This document shows, piece by piece, positions 5,845 through 12,981 of a DNA stretch of 34,146 nucleotides. Within the stretch, counting starts at the first letter, position 1, and each line of letters starts with the position of its first letter. Source of the DNA: a virus; IMG/VR virus record IMGVR_UViG_3300042923_001782, positions 1 to 34,146 of that record. One strand, 5' to 3'. The notes under the pieces were generated by a model. That model did no database searches and had not been told where the DNA came from. It saw only the letters and a program-made list of their open reading frames with translations. The translations under genes and the position numbers were made by a program.

Positions 5845-6100
5845 AGAACAGGTTTTTGAATTAATGAGGTTCATTCGAAATGTGTTTCCGTCATTTGATT
5901 TTGACCAAGAAAAGTTGAATACCTGGCATCGATTGTTAAAAGACCAGGACCCAGCAAAAGTGATGATAGCAGCTGAGCGTTTTGCTTTAGAACAAAAATT
6001 CCCACCAGTCATCGCTGATCTAAGGGAACGGAGAATGAATTACCAATCAGACATTCTTTCGGAAATGGAGGAATGGGAACGAAATGCTACTAGAAAATAA
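5837..6100 (+). CDS. Helicase loader/inhibitor, SPP1 G39P-like
   Basis: This 87-aa acidic-basic helical protein resembles the SPP1 G39P family (loader and inhibitor of the replicative helicase). The N-terminal part EQVFELMRFIRNVFPSFDFD and the middle LNTWHRLLKDQDPAKVMIAA, followed by FPPVIADLRERR, fit the family pattern. It would deliver the DnaB-like helicase to the initiator-bound origin. The GTG start at 5837 overlaps the end of the initiator gene by 8 bases and follows AAGGAGG; its own end overlaps the helicase start. This tight initiator-loader-helicase order is the usual replication cassette. Confidence 0.87.
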   Translation: MTKEQVFELMRFIRNVFPSFDFDQEKLNTWHRLLKDQDPAKVMIAAERFALEQKFPPVIADLRERRMNYQSDILSEMEEWERNATRK

Positions 6101-7379
6101 CGAACAAGCATTACTTTCATGTCTACTCAAAAATGGAGATTTAATTAAAGAAATTTCTTTGAAAAATGAACACTTTGGATTTGTCCCTCACCAACGTATT
6201 TTTGGCGCTATGCGCAGCTTAGAAGAAAAAGATATTCCAATCGATATCGTTTCAGTCAATACAGAAATAGGTCAGGAACTTATGTTCATCGGTGGCAGCG
6301 AATATTTAGGAGATTTGTATAGTCTTATTACCACTGAGGATCACATTCGAACATACGAGAGATTCGTTTTAGAAGAATTCAAGATTCGCAAGACCAAAGA
6401 GTTAATGAGCTCACTTGATGATGTCCAAACTCCAAGAGACATGCAAAAGCTACACCAACTTGTCCAAGAAGCGAATGAGTTACTGGAACAAAATCAAGAT
6501 TCGGAATTTGACCTAATCGATACCTTGGTCGAGTTAAATGACGATATCGACAAAGACAAAGAAGAGGTAAATGGCATTCCAACTGGTTACCTAGAATTAG
6601 ACAGAATTTTAGATGGATTAGATCAAGAAGAATTAATTATTTTAGCTGCTAGACCATCAATGGGAAAGACAGCCTTAGCACTTGGAATAACGAATAACGC
6701 ATGTCAAGCCAACCATTTCGTTAATTTCTTCTCCCTTGAAATGTCCGATAAGTCCTTACTCACCAGAATGATATCCAGTATCGGGAATATCAATTCGATG
6801 AAAATCAAAAACGCGAGAAAAAGGTTTGATGCATCAGATTGGAATAAATATCAGCAAGCTCAAGGTGTTGTTTCTGGATTCAAACACAATTTATGCATCG
6901 ATGACCGTTCCAAAATAACCGTTCAAGAGGTTCGTTCTAAAGTGAAACAGAACCAAAGAAAGCATCCAAATAAAAGGCATCTTGTTGTAATTGATTATCT
7001 AACTCTCATTCAAGGATCTGGTCGCAAGGAAAGGCACATCGAAGTAGGTGAAATAACCAGAAATTTGAAACGGCTTGCGAGAGAGCTGAAAGTTCCTGTA
7101 GTGGTTTTAGCTCAATTAAGTCGAGCAGTTGAACAACGACAAAACAAAAGACCGATGCTCTCGGATCTTCGAGATAGTGGCGAAATCGAGCAGGATGCAG
7201 ACAAGATTCTTTTCTTGTACCGGGATGATTATTACGACAAAGAATCGGAGAACAAGAACATCATCGAAGTGATAGCAGCTAAAAACCGCAATGGCGCATT
7301 AGGAACCGTTTCGCTTGCCTTTGTTAAGGAATACAACAAATTCGTTAATTTAGAAAGACGAATGGATAGTGACACTTAG
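6084..7379 (+). CDS. DnaB-like replicative helicase
   Basis: This 431-aa hexameric helicase should unwind DNA at the phage fork. The N-terminal domain (about 1-100) starts EQALLSCLLKNGDLIKEI and contains HFGFVPHQRIFGAM; a helical linker follows to about 165. The RecA-like ATPase core (about 165-430) has Walker A ARPSMGKTA (about 188-197), Walker B LVVIDYLTLI, and the DnaB motifs VVLAQLSRAVEQR, PMLSDLRDSGEIEQDAD and LFLYRDDYY. The length is close to bacterial DnaB (about 450). ATG 6084 overlaps the loader gene by 17 bases. It appears complete. Confidence 0.96.
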   Translation: MLLENNEQALLSCLLKNGDLIKEISLKNEHFGFVPHQRIFGAMRSLEEKDIPIDIVSVNTEIGQELMFIGGSEYLGDLYSLITTEDHIRTYERFVLEEFKIRKTKELMSSLDDVQTPRDMQKLHQLVQEANELLEQNQDSEFDLIDTLVELNDDIDKDKEEVNGIPTGYLELDRILDGLDQEELIILAARPSMGKTALALGITNNACQANHFVNFFSLEMSDKSLLTRMISSIGNINSMKIKNARKRFDASDWNKYQQAQGVVSGFKHNLCIDDRSKITVQEVRSKVKQNQRKHPNKRHLVVIDYLTLIQGSGRKERHIEVGEITRNLKRLARELKVPVVVLAQLSRAVEQRQNKRPMLSDLRDSGEIEQDADKILFLYRDDYYDKESENKNIIEVIAAKNRNGALGTVSLAFVKEYNKFVNLERRMDSDT

Positions 7380-7581
7380 AGAGTTGTATGCAGAAGCTTT
7401 GATGGGCAAACATTATTCCTTACAACTATTGATTGAGTTTCTCGTCAACGAAAAAAAGGTCCTGACAATGGCGGACGATGAAGAAAAACTATTTTTCTAT
7501 CTGCAAGATAAATTCGCCCAAAGGATGAATGATCACTTATTAGCGTATGAATTCAAAAAATTCGGGAGTGTGAACCAATGA
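7369..7581 (+). CDS. Small hypothetical protein downstream of the helicase
   Basis: This 70-aa protein is predicted mostly helical (LRELYAEALMGKHYSLQLLIEFLVNE ... EEKLFFYLQDKFAQ). GTG start at 7369 overlaps the helicase stop by 11 bases, so translation is likely coupled. No family is recognised. It is placed within the replication operon and may be an accessory of replication. Confidence 0.75.
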   Translation: MTLRELYAEALMGKHYSLQLLIEFLVNEKKVLTMADDEEKLFFYLQDKFAQRMNDHLLAYEFKKFGSVNQ

Positions 7582-7856
7582 CATTAATCTTAGCAACCAT
7601 CTTAATTATCGCGGTCCTATTTATCTATCAATCTAGAAAAATCTTTGACCAAAAGATTAAAGAACTAGACAAGAAGCACCAGCTGCATACATCAGCTATT
7701 AATGATTTAGACCAGGCGCAATTAAGGTACCAACTACTTAGCAACAAGATAGACAATGAATTGGAATTCTGGGAAAAGCGAAGGACCAGGCTTCCTGTAG
7801 TTATTAAGAATACACGAATAAAGAAGATCCGTGGAAAAAAGCGAAAGGGTCGATAA
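7578..7856 (+). CDS. Small single-pass membrane protein with coiled coil
   Basis: This 92-aa protein has an N-terminal hydrophobic helix (TLILATILIIAVLFIYQ, about 2-18) and then a charged heptad-like region (about 22-72). It ends in a very basic tail (KIRGKKRKGR), fitting an N-out, C-in membrane anchor with a cytoplasmic coiled coil. ATG 7578 overlaps the preceding stop by 4 bases (ATGA). Function unknown; small membrane proteins are common in this part of Firmicute phages. Confidence 0.75.
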   Translation: MTLILATILIIAVLFIYQSRKIFDQKIKELDKKHQLHTSAINDLDQAQLRYQLLSNKIDNELEFWEKRRTRLPVVIKNTRIKKIRGKKRKGR

Positions 7857-7858
7857 CT

Positions 7859-8203
7859 ATGAGTAATCGTGTAATTGATAAGTTAGTCGCTGAGAAAGTC
7901 TTAAGATGGATTAAACCACCTGCTACATCAATTTTAAAACCTATGTGGGTTGAACCAGTAGGAATTGTACATGAACAATTACCCCGTTTTAGTACCAACA
8001 TTCAAGACGCTTGGAGAATTGTAGATATTTTTGGTTATGCATTTCAACTTACCGAATCATCAGGAGAATGGAAATGTACCTTTGTTTATAAAATCAATGA
8101 TCGTGGAGTAGGACAATATATATCCTCGGATAGAGAGGGTACAGCACCTTTGGCGATATGCATGGCAGCACTAAAAGCAGTGGGGGTAGAAGTTGATGCG
8201 TGA
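7859..8203 (+). CDS. Phage ABA-sandwich domain protein
   Basis: This 114-aa protein fits the 'Phage ABA sandwich' group often annotated BC1872-type. The pattern is WRIVDIFGYAFQLTESSGEWKCTF in the middle, then the C-terminal helix TAPLAICMAALKAVGV. The N-terminal 25 residues are a helix (VIDKLVAEKVLRW). Its function is unknown. ATG 7859 is 2 bases after the preceding stop, and the 3' end overlaps the YopX gene start. Confidence 0.78.
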   Translation: MSNRVIDKLVAEKVLRWIKPPATSILKPMWVEPVGIVHEQLPRFSTNIQDAWRIVDIFGYAFQLTESSGEWKCTFVYKINDRGVGQYISSDREGTAPLAICMAALKAVGVEVDA

Positions 8204-8612
8204 AATTAAGTTTCGTGCTTGGTATAAGCCAAAAAAGAAAATGTACACTTTATCATTGGAAAGTATCAATTTTGAAACTAAGTTATTAGGCGTTTACACA
8301 ATCGGCGAGGGGTACCAACAATTAAGAATTTCTGATTTTGAATTAATGCAATATACAGGTTTAAAAGATAAGAACGGTAAAGAGATTTATGAAGGGGATT
8401 TATTAGATTGTAACGGCGGTATAGGAAAGGTTGTTTATTTAAATGAGGAAGCAGCCTTTAGAGTTGAATTAAATGTTCCTCATGCTTGTTGGTTTGACAG
8501 TTTAGATATTTGGGCAGACGAAGAAATTATCGGCAACATTTATGAAAATCCTGAGTTAGTGGAGGACCGCGATGGTGGATTACTCAAATGCTACGAATCA
8601 GGAACTTTATGA
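8196..8612 (+). CDS. YopX-family protein
   Basis: This 138-aa YopX-family protein (SPbeta YopX type, small phage proteins of unknown function) begins with the typical REIKFRAWYKPKKKMY. The core family signature follows: LMQYTGLKDKNGKEIYEGDLL, a beta-rich middle, and the closing EIIGNIYENPEL. ATG 8196 is preferred over TTG 8193 because GGGGGTAGAAG precedes it. It overlaps the previous gene by 8 bases. Confidence 0.88.
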   Translation: MREIKFRAWYKPKKKMYTLSLESINFETKLLGVYTIGEGYQQLRISDFELMQYTGLKDKNGKEIYEGDLLDCNGGIGKVVYLNEEAAFRVELNVPHACWFDSLDIWADEEIIGNIYENPELVEDRDGGLLKCYESGTL

Positions 8613-8697
8613 AATCGCAACCAATGATACTAACAGATTGGTAGATCGATATGAAGCAGCGAAGGAATTACAGAGGAGAAGAGGCATAAATGAGTAA
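8572..8697 (+). CDS. Small hypothetical protein (41 aa)
   Basis: ATG 8572 is preceded by GGAGG (8561-8565). The 41-aa product is hydrophilic and helical (NQELYEIATNDTNRLVDRYEAAKELQ split by short polar turns). It overlaps the YopX gene upstream by 41 bases and the zinc-ribbon gene downstream by 8 bases. Overlaps at both ends and a good ribosome site make a real gene likely. No family recognised. Confidence 0.5.
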   Translation: MVDYSNATNQELYEIATNDTNRLVDRYEAAKELQRRRGINE

Positions 8698-8845
8698 TGT
8701 AAAATCGGCAACTAATTGCCCCGAATGCAAGACAAAAGGGGTTCTAGTAGGAAAAAATGGATTACTTTTAAAATTTGAATGTTCTTCTTGTAAATTCGAA
8801 TGGCAAACAATATATACCTCCAAAAGAGGCGGGTTGAGAATATGA
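8690..8845 (+). CDS. Small zinc-ribbon protein (51 aa)
   Basis: The product has two CxxC knuckles (CPECKTKG and CSSCKFEW) about 17 residues apart, the standard zinc-ribbon pattern, with a short basic C-terminus. ATG 8690 overlaps the previous small ORF, with AGAGGAGAAGAGG upstream. It may bind nucleic acid or modulate host transcription; function unknown. It is one of three small cysteine-rich proteins in the early region. Confidence 0.6.
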   Translation: MSNVKSATNCPECKTKGVLVGKNGLLLKFECSSCKFEWQTIYTSKRGGLRI

Positions 8846-8929
8846 ATAACACTCTTGAACGAAATGAAAGGGGAGATGCTCACGTTACATAACAGCTTTA
8901 CAAATTTATCAAAATGAGGAGGCTACAGG

Positions 8930-9307
8930 ATGCCAGTATCCATTGATTTAACAAACTTTGCTGATGGTTCAGTTGCAGAAAAATTCAACCAAGAATTGCA
9001 AAAGGTTTTAGAAAACATCGCGGATCCAAACACGGACCCTAAGAAGGTTAGAAAATTAACTCTCACCATTAAAGTAGCTGGTAATGATAAACGAGAAGTT
9101 TTAGATGTTCTAGTGGAAGCGAAATCAGCACTCATCCCAGCAAAAGCAATCGAAACCAAACTTATTATGGATTATGACAACAAAGGTAGAGTGACAGGCG
9201 CTGAATTGAAGTCTGGAATAAAGGGTCAAACCTTTTTAGATCAAGAAGGCGATGTCGCAGACGATGTAGGCAACAAAATAATAAATTTGAAGCAACAATC
9301 TAAATAA
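8930..9307 (+). CDS. Phage protein commonly named 'replication terminator protein'
   Basis: This 125-aa protein begins PVSIDLTNFADGSVAEKFNQ and has the conserved core KVRKLTLTIKVAGNDKREVL, followed by a strand-rich second half. Homologues in Firmicute phages are often labelled 'replication terminator protein', but I know of no firm functional proof. ATG 8930 follows GAGGAGG. The next gene follows by 18 bases and is usually its partner, suggesting a shared task in phage DNA metabolism. Confidence 0.75.
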   Translation: MPVSIDLTNFADGSVAEKFNQELQKVLENIADPNTDPKKVRKLTLTIKVAGNDKREVLDVLVEAKSALIPAKAIETKLIMDYDNKGRVTGAELKSGIKGQTFLDQEGDVADDVGNKIINLKQQSK

Positions 9308-9325
9308 TATAGGGAGGCACAATCA

Positions 9326-10033
9326 ATGATTAAAGAAGCCATTAAGTACATTGTAGATTTAGGGAATACTCGTTTAGAGACTATCGGAAAAAGAGTTTTT
9401 TCAACTCAACCCATTCATGTTGTTAAGCAGCCTTTACCATCAACTTTAGAGGTTAATAGTTTGTCAGGATTAGTCGGTTACTTAAAATCTAAATTTGACG
9501 GAGATGAAAAGTTATTGGTTCATGTTGAATCACCAACGTTAGTAACAGTTTCTAGTGTGCTAAATGATGATTCAAACAGAAAAGAAATGATTAAATCCAA
9601 AGCGCTGCTACCTAGTTTCTCATTTGATCGTTTTCATAATCCAGAGGAGTTTAACATTCAGCTCCAATCATGCTTTGTTAAAAACGAAGATCGTAACATC
9701 ATGCTGCAAGTGGTCGGGAACATCAGAGAAGAACAAGTTAACACCATCGGGGATGATGGGATTTCGCAATCGGTAACAGCGAAAATTGGAGTGGCCACAT
9801 TATCGCAGGTTCAAGTTCCTAATCCGGTAGTACTAGCACCATATCGTACTTTTGTAGAGGTAGAACAACCAGAAAGTGATTTTATTTTCAGAATGCAAAA
9901 TGGTCCAAAATGCGCTTTATTCGAAGCTGATGGTGGAGCTTGGAAACTGAAGGCGATGAAAAATATTCAAACATTCTTAGTTGAAGAACTGGAAGCTGAA
10001 ATGGCTGCTGGAAAGATTATTGTCATAGCTTAA
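9326..10033 (+). CDS. Conserved phage protein of unknown function (235 aa)
   Basis: This 235-aa protein is mixed alpha/beta. It starts MIKEAIKYIVDLGNTRLETI and has a strand-rich centre with SVTAKIGVATLSQVQVPNPV. A conserved-looking C-terminal portion contains YRTFVEVEQPESDFIFRM and a final helix VEELEAEMAAG. It resembles a family (possibly DUF2303/YfdQ-like) that sits beside the preceding gene in many Firmicute phages; the family name is uncertain. ATG 9326 is preceded by AGGGAGG. No catalytic motif seen. Confidence 0.75.
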   Translation: MIKEAIKYIVDLGNTRLETIGKRVFSTQPIHVVKQPLPSTLEVNSLSGLVGYLKSKFDGDEKLLVHVESPTLVTVSSVLNDDSNRKEMIKSKALLPSFSFDRFHNPEEFNIQLQSCFVKNEDRNIMLQVVGNIREEQVNTIGDDGISQSVTAKIGVATLSQVQVPNPVVLAPYRTFVEVEQPESDFIFRMQNGPKCALFEADGGAWKLKAMKNIQTFLVEELEAEMAAGKIIVIA

Positions 10034-10044
10034 GAGATTTGGAG

Positions 10045-10065
10045 GGAGGGGAGTTTATCCTCTCC
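10045..10065 (+). other. Hairpin upstream of the DUF5651 gene
   Basis: GGAGGGGA (10045-10052), loop GTTTA, TCCTCTCC (10058-10065): eight pairs including one G-U. The purine arm is ribosome-site-like, and the hairpin lies nine bases before the real AAGGAGG (10074-10080). It has no T-tract, so a translational or mRNA-stability role is more likely than termination. Confidence 0.45.
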
Positions 10066-10086
10066 TTCATCTTAAGGAGGATGAAG

Positions 10087-10602
10087 ATGAGAGATTACCT
10101 AAACGCGATAGAAAAAAATCAATTTATGGTTCTTCAGTCGGTCGTGCAGCTGATGGATGGTTTAAGAAATAGTGGAGTAGATGGTCCAAAGATTGAAAGC
10201 ATGTTGGAAGAATGGAAAAAAAGAGACAACATGTCTAAAGATGAGCACAAGAATCTCAAAACAGCAGAAACGTATCTTAGAAAATTTCTGACCTCGGTCT
10301 ATGAACGGTTAAGTCCTAAAGAGCAGGATCTTATCAAGAAAAAAGTTATGAAGTTTGATTTCAAGTTGGTGGATGATTTCACGCTGAAACAAGTCAATCG
10401 GAATATAAAAGATAAGATGGTCAATGCTGTTATCCCTCGTCAGCAATTTTACGACTGGTGCGTGGATATCATGGAAGTGAAATGCAATGGATGTACAAAA
10501 GAATGGAATACTTGCGATCTGCATCAAGTGTTTGAAAATAACTTTGTTCCAGAGAGTGGTTTTGATTGTACGAATTGTAAGTTTGCTTATAGGTCGGAAT
10601 AA
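10087..10602 (+). CDS. DUF5651-type zinc-binding phage protein
   Basis: This 171-aa protein is helical in its N-terminal two thirds (MRDYLNAIEKNQFMVLQSV ... NLKTAETYLRKFLTSVYERL ... KFDFKLVDDFTLKQVNRNI). It ends in a cysteine cluster, CNGCTKEWNTC and later CTNCKFAY, which likely binds zinc. The arrangement matches DUF5651 proteins of Bacillus phages. ATG 10087 is chosen because AAGGAGG ends at 10080; ATG 10081 would be too close. Role unknown, probably DNA-related given the neighbours. Confidence 0.82.
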   Translation: MRDYLNAIEKNQFMVLQSVVQLMDGLRNSGVDGPKIESMLEEWKKRDNMSKDEHKNLKTAETYLRKFLTSVYERLSPKEQDLIKKKVMKFDFKLVDDFTLKQVNRNIKDKMVNAVIPRQQFYDWCVDIMEVKCNGCTKEWNTCDLHQVFENNFVPESGFDCTNCKFAYRSE

Positions 10603-10646
10603 GACCATTGACCCATATTGCGAAATAAACGAAGGGATGATAAACA

Positions 10647-10841
10647 ATGGAAATTAAAGAGGCTAAAGAAGTATTAAGTGCGGGCTTTGCTTGGGCAAAC
10701 TGGACAGATAAACAAAGAGAAGCTATGAGAATTGCTTATAAATCAATGGTTGCAGTAGAAGAGATAAGAAAACATTGCATTAACTGTGACGGTGATGAAA
10801 GGGCAATTCAACCTTATGAGATTTTAGATTTGATTAAATAA
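10647..10841 (+). CDS. Small hypothetical protein (64 aa)
   Basis: This 64-aa helical protein contains two cysteines near the C-terminus (KHCINCDGDE), which may be half of a metal site. The ATG is preceded by GAAGGGATG. No family recognised. It belongs to the accessory early cluster. Confidence 0.65.
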   Translation: MEIKEAKEVLSAGFAWANWTDKQREAMRIAYKSMVAVEEIRKHCINCDGDERAIQPYEILDLIK

Positions 10842-10883
10842 TTTATGTCACAATCCGAGAACATTGTGAAGGAGGCGAAAATA

Positions 10884-11120
10884 TTGAAAATGGTTTATGA
10901 GATTTTATATAAAAACAGTCATATTGACGTTATTGAACAGGAAATAAACGAGGAAAATATCGATTCAGTTGAAGCAGTGAATAAGATTATTCAAAACTCC
11001 ATGAAAGGGGAATGTGAAGCTTATATCACCTTGGGAAATGGGGAAACAGTAGGAAATATCATACGGGTATCTGATATTTCAAGAGTTAAAATAACTTATA
11101 TTGAAAAGGAGTTGAAATGA
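10884..11120 (+). CDS. Small hypothetical protein (78 aa)
   Basis: The start is taken as TTG 10884, since AAGGAGG (10869-10875) lies 8 bases upstream. The frame is open back to ATG 10845, which would add 13 residues but has no ribosome site. The product is acidic, with an N-terminal helix and a C-terminal beta-like segment (CEAYITLGNGETVGNIIRVS). The end overlaps the next start (ATGATG). Function unknown. Confidence 0.62.
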   Translation: MKMVYEILYKNSHIDVIEQEINEENIDSVEAVNKIIQNSMKGECEAYITLGNGETVGNIIRVSDISRVKITYIEKELK

Positions 11121-11722
11121 TGATTATCGGCGGGAAAAGAGCATGTGGCAAAACAACCGAATTAATCAAGGTTGCCAATAAAAAGCATCTTTACATTATT
11201 TGTGCTGATAGGGATAGAGTTCATTTTATTTCACAATTAGCCAAACAAATGAAATTAGATATTCCGTTTCCTATATCTGTAGAAGAACTACCTTTAAGGA
11301 GTACACATATTAAAGAGGTACTCGTTGATGATATGGAAGATGTCTTACACCAATTGATACGTAAGCCAGTTTTGATTTCTAGTACAAGCCTACCTTTTAA
11401 ACCATTTGGTACCAGACCAACCACTAGCCAGATGGTGATTAACGAATTTGCTAGAATTGTAGATTCCCAAGATGAAAAAGGCATTTTGAAGTACGGTGAA
11501 ACCATCGATGATGCTGCTGATCAAGATTATAACTGGGAGCTCATGGCGCTTGAGGAAACTGCTGATTTACAAAAGTATTTGGTTAAAAGGATTAAACAAT
11601 TAAACAAGCAGCTCCTCGTTGCGGAAGGACGGGTAAAAGAATTAGAGAATCAGTTTTCAGTTAAATGGATTGCAGGATTAGATTTAGTGACAAAACCTCC
11701 ATATGAAGATTTGGATGATTAG
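11117..11722 (+). CDS. P-loop NTPase fused to a phage KYG/EExxD helical domain
   Basis: This 201-aa protein has two parts. Residues 1-100 form a small P-loop NTPase with Walker A GGKRACGKT (5-13) and a Walker B-like EVLVDDMED (D71, D72). Residues about 105-165 are helical, with the pattern KGILKYGETIDD and then ALEETADLQKYL (E146, E147, D150). This recalls small phage MazG-like or nucleotide-metabolism domains, though the full EXXE-EXXD set is not complete. A coiled coil follows, then FSVKWIAGLDLV. The first start codon overlaps the preceding stop. It may act in nucleotide metabolism or as an ATPase accessory to replication; this is inference. Confidence 0.75.
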   Translation: MMIIGGKRACGKTTELIKVANKKHLYIICADRDRVHFISQLAKQMKLDIPFPISVEELPLRSTHIKEVLVDDMEDVLHQLIRKPVLISSTSLPFKPFGTRPTTSQMVINEFARIVDSQDEKGILKYGETIDDAADQDYNWELMALEETADLQKYLVKRIKQLNKQLLVAEGRVKELENQFSVKWIAGLDLVTKPPYEDLDD

Positions 11723-11733
11723 GAGAAGTAAAT

Positions 11734-11937
11734 ATGAGTATTCATACTTGTTCAACATGCCATTCAAATGGAAGCGTCATTAACCAGAAAGGCAAAATTC
11801 TTATCATTGAATGCCCACTTTGTTCAAAGAAGTGGAAAGCAGATTCAAAAATATGTTTTTCATGTATGCAACCCAATGGATACACCGTTGAAGGTCCTTG
11901 CAGAAAGTGTTACTCAGAAAATTTCAGAAGTATGTAG
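11734..11937 (+). CDS. Small double zinc-ribbon protein (67 aa)
   Basis: Four CxxC knuckles (CSTC, CPLC, CFSC, CRKC) predict two zinc sites in 67 residues. The ATG at 11734 follows AGGAGAAG, 11 bases after the previous stop. A second frame over the same bases is a shadow. It may bind DNA or RNA or act on host RNA polymerase; no evidence for a precise role. Confidence 0.65.
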   Translation: MSIHTCSTCHSNGSVINQKGKILIIECPLCSKKWKADSKICFSCMQPNGYTVEGPCRKCYSENFRSM

Positions 11938-11953
11938 AGGTGAGGTTATATAA

Positions 11954-12115
11954 ATGTCTGGTAGTGTACAAGAATGGAAGATGACTCCTGAAGAGTTAGA
12001 AGCATATAAGAATAAGTATCCAGTAAAAGAAGGAGTAAAGAAGCGAAAAGGTTATCGTCAAAAGTGGCCATATGAAAAAGCAGTGGCAGCAAGATGGGGA
12101 AATAAAGAAAAATAA
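11954..12115 (+). CDS. Small basic hypothetical protein (53 aa)
   Basis: ATG 11954 follows AGAGGTGAGG. The 53-aa product starts MSGSVQEWKMTPEELEAY and ends in a basic helix (KWPYEKAVAARWGNKEK). Composition and spacing fit a real small phage gene. No family recognised. Confidence 0.55.
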   Translation: MSGSVQEWKMTPEELEAYKNKYPVKEGVKKRKGYRQKWPYEKAVAARWGNKEK

Positions 12116-12175
12116 AAAAAGCCAGGACATCTCCCAGCTAACCCTAAGAATATTTTACCATATGGGGGTGTCTGA

Positions 12176-12547
12176 GTGTCAGTTATTTACTCCGTTACTG
12201 AAAAAGAAATACAAGATGCTGTCATCAAAGATTTGAAAGACTACAAAGCACTAAAGGTAAAACTTGAAAACCTTAAAGAAAGACAAGAAGCAGGAGCTAT
12301 ACATTTGTTTCCCAATCTTAGTATCGAGGCATTTGATGAACTTAAAGCAAAACAAATTGAACGAGCATTAACAAATTCATTGGATCCTATTGAAAGAAAA
12401 ATCATTGAAATAAAATACTTAGATCCTAACGATAGAGAGATAACAGATTTAGAAATCTATCTGTCCTTAGGATTAAAAAAAGGAAAATATTATATAAAAA
12501 AAAGAGAAGCTACTCGTCAGTTGGCCAAGGCACTTGGAATTATCTAA
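12176..12547 (+). CDS. ArpU-family late transcription regulator
   Basis: This 123-aa protein matches ArpU-type phage regulators, believed to activate packaging, structural and lysis gene transcription. It has an N-terminal helical part (EIQDAVIKDLKDYKALKVKL), a central sigma-like region (LDPIERKIIEIKYLD) and a C-terminal helix-turn-helix-like end (DLEIYLSLGLKKGKYYIKKR). GTG start at 12176 behind GGGGGTG. Immediately downstream come a terminator, two 19-bp direct repeats and a second terminator-like hairpin, which suits the early/late switch. It lies before the terminase block, as is usual for this family. Confidence 0.85.
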   Translation: MSVIYSVTEKEIQDAVIKDLKDYKALKVKLENLKERQEAGAIHLFPNLSIEAFDELKAKQIERALTNSLDPIERKIIEIKYLDPNDREITDLEIYLSLGLKKGKYYIKKREATRQLAKALGII

Positions 12548-12557
12548 GTGTCTTTTT
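12529..12557 (+). terminator. Terminator at the end of the ArpU gene
   Basis: GGCACTT (12529-12535), 10-nt loop, AAGTGTC (12546-12552), then TTTTT. One G-U pair. The stem includes the last codons and stop of the ArpU gene, ending the early transcript. Confidence 0.8.
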
Positions 12558-12561
12558 GTTT

Positions 12562-12602
12562 GGACAAATTTCGAACAAAAATCGGACAAATTTCGAACAA
12601 AA
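12562..12602 (+). repeat. Two 19-bp direct repeats (candidate late-regulator binding site)
   Basis: GGACAAATTTCGAACAAAA occurs at 12562-12580 and again at 12584-12602, exactly 22 bases apart (about two helical turns). It sits just after the ArpU gene. This is a plausible binding site for the ArpU protein and thus the late promoter region, but no clear promoter is visible. Confidence 0.6.
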
Positions 12603-12604
12603 TG

Positions 12605-12627
12605 GGTACCAAATTGGGCACCTTTTT
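12605..12627 (+). terminator. Second terminator-like hairpin after the ArpU gene
   Basis: GGT-A-CCAA, loop A, TTGG-GC-ACC, then five T (12623-12627). The stem has an internal mismatch. It is a plausible backup terminator or antitermination target between the early and late regions. Confidence 0.5.
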
Positions 12628-12749
12628 AATTTGGAAATAAATGTACGATTATCTCAAGAGGAAATTCTTGGGAGATGCACTATCCCTTATCAAGATGCAC
12701 TCGATAATAAGTTATAGGTGATGAAGAATGGAACCCTAGGGAGGAACAT

Positions 12750-12887
12750 TTGGAGCCTGAACGCGTCTATCGCGACACTTGTATCGGGGAATTTGGAAGT
12801 ATTGTTTTTGTTGTTGTCTTTTGTTTCGCAGCAATCATACTTTATTCGGTTTTTCCTCCCAGTGTAATTGTAGATTGCGTAAATTGA
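12750..12887 (+). CDS. Possible small membrane protein with TTG start (45 aa)
   Basis: TTG 12750 is preceded by AGGGAGG at a 5-base spacing. The product begins LEPERVYRDTCIGEFG, then has one hydrophobic helix (SIVFVVVFCFAAIILYSVF) and a short tail. The frame upstream stays open for several acidic codons but offers no start. A competing frame from ATG 12721 is less protein-like. The rest of 12628-12928 holds nothing else I can support. Confidence 0.4.
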   Translation: MEPERVYRDTCIGEFGSIVFVVVFCFAAIILYSVFPPSVIVDCVN

Positions 12888-12928
12888 AATAGCTATTAGC
12901 ATAATGAGGTGTTATTCAAGAAATTTTC

Positions 12929-12955
12929 AAGCAGCCTACCTTAGGTTGCTTTTTA
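12929..12955 (+). terminator. Terminator before the recombinase gene
   Basis: AAGCAGCCT (12929-12937), loop ACCTT, AGGTTGCTT (12943-12951) with one G-U pair, then a T-rich run. Confidence 0.75.
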
Positions 12956-12981
12956 TTATTGAAAGTGGGTGAGTTAATGAG

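Noticed and set aside
8842-8892. 16-codon frame between the zinc-ribbon gene and the 8930 gene
   Set aside because: Too short and with no recognisable content; at most a coupling leader.
12128-12173. Long-range pairing GGACATCTCC with GGGGGTGTCT upstream of the ArpU gene
   Set aside because: Ten pairs are possible but three are G-U and the loop is long; not convincing without conservation.
12690-12902. Minus-strand 70-aa frame in the ArpU-recombinase gap
   Set aside because: No ribosome site, unusual composition and opposite to every neighbour; the plus-strand small frame is more protein-like.
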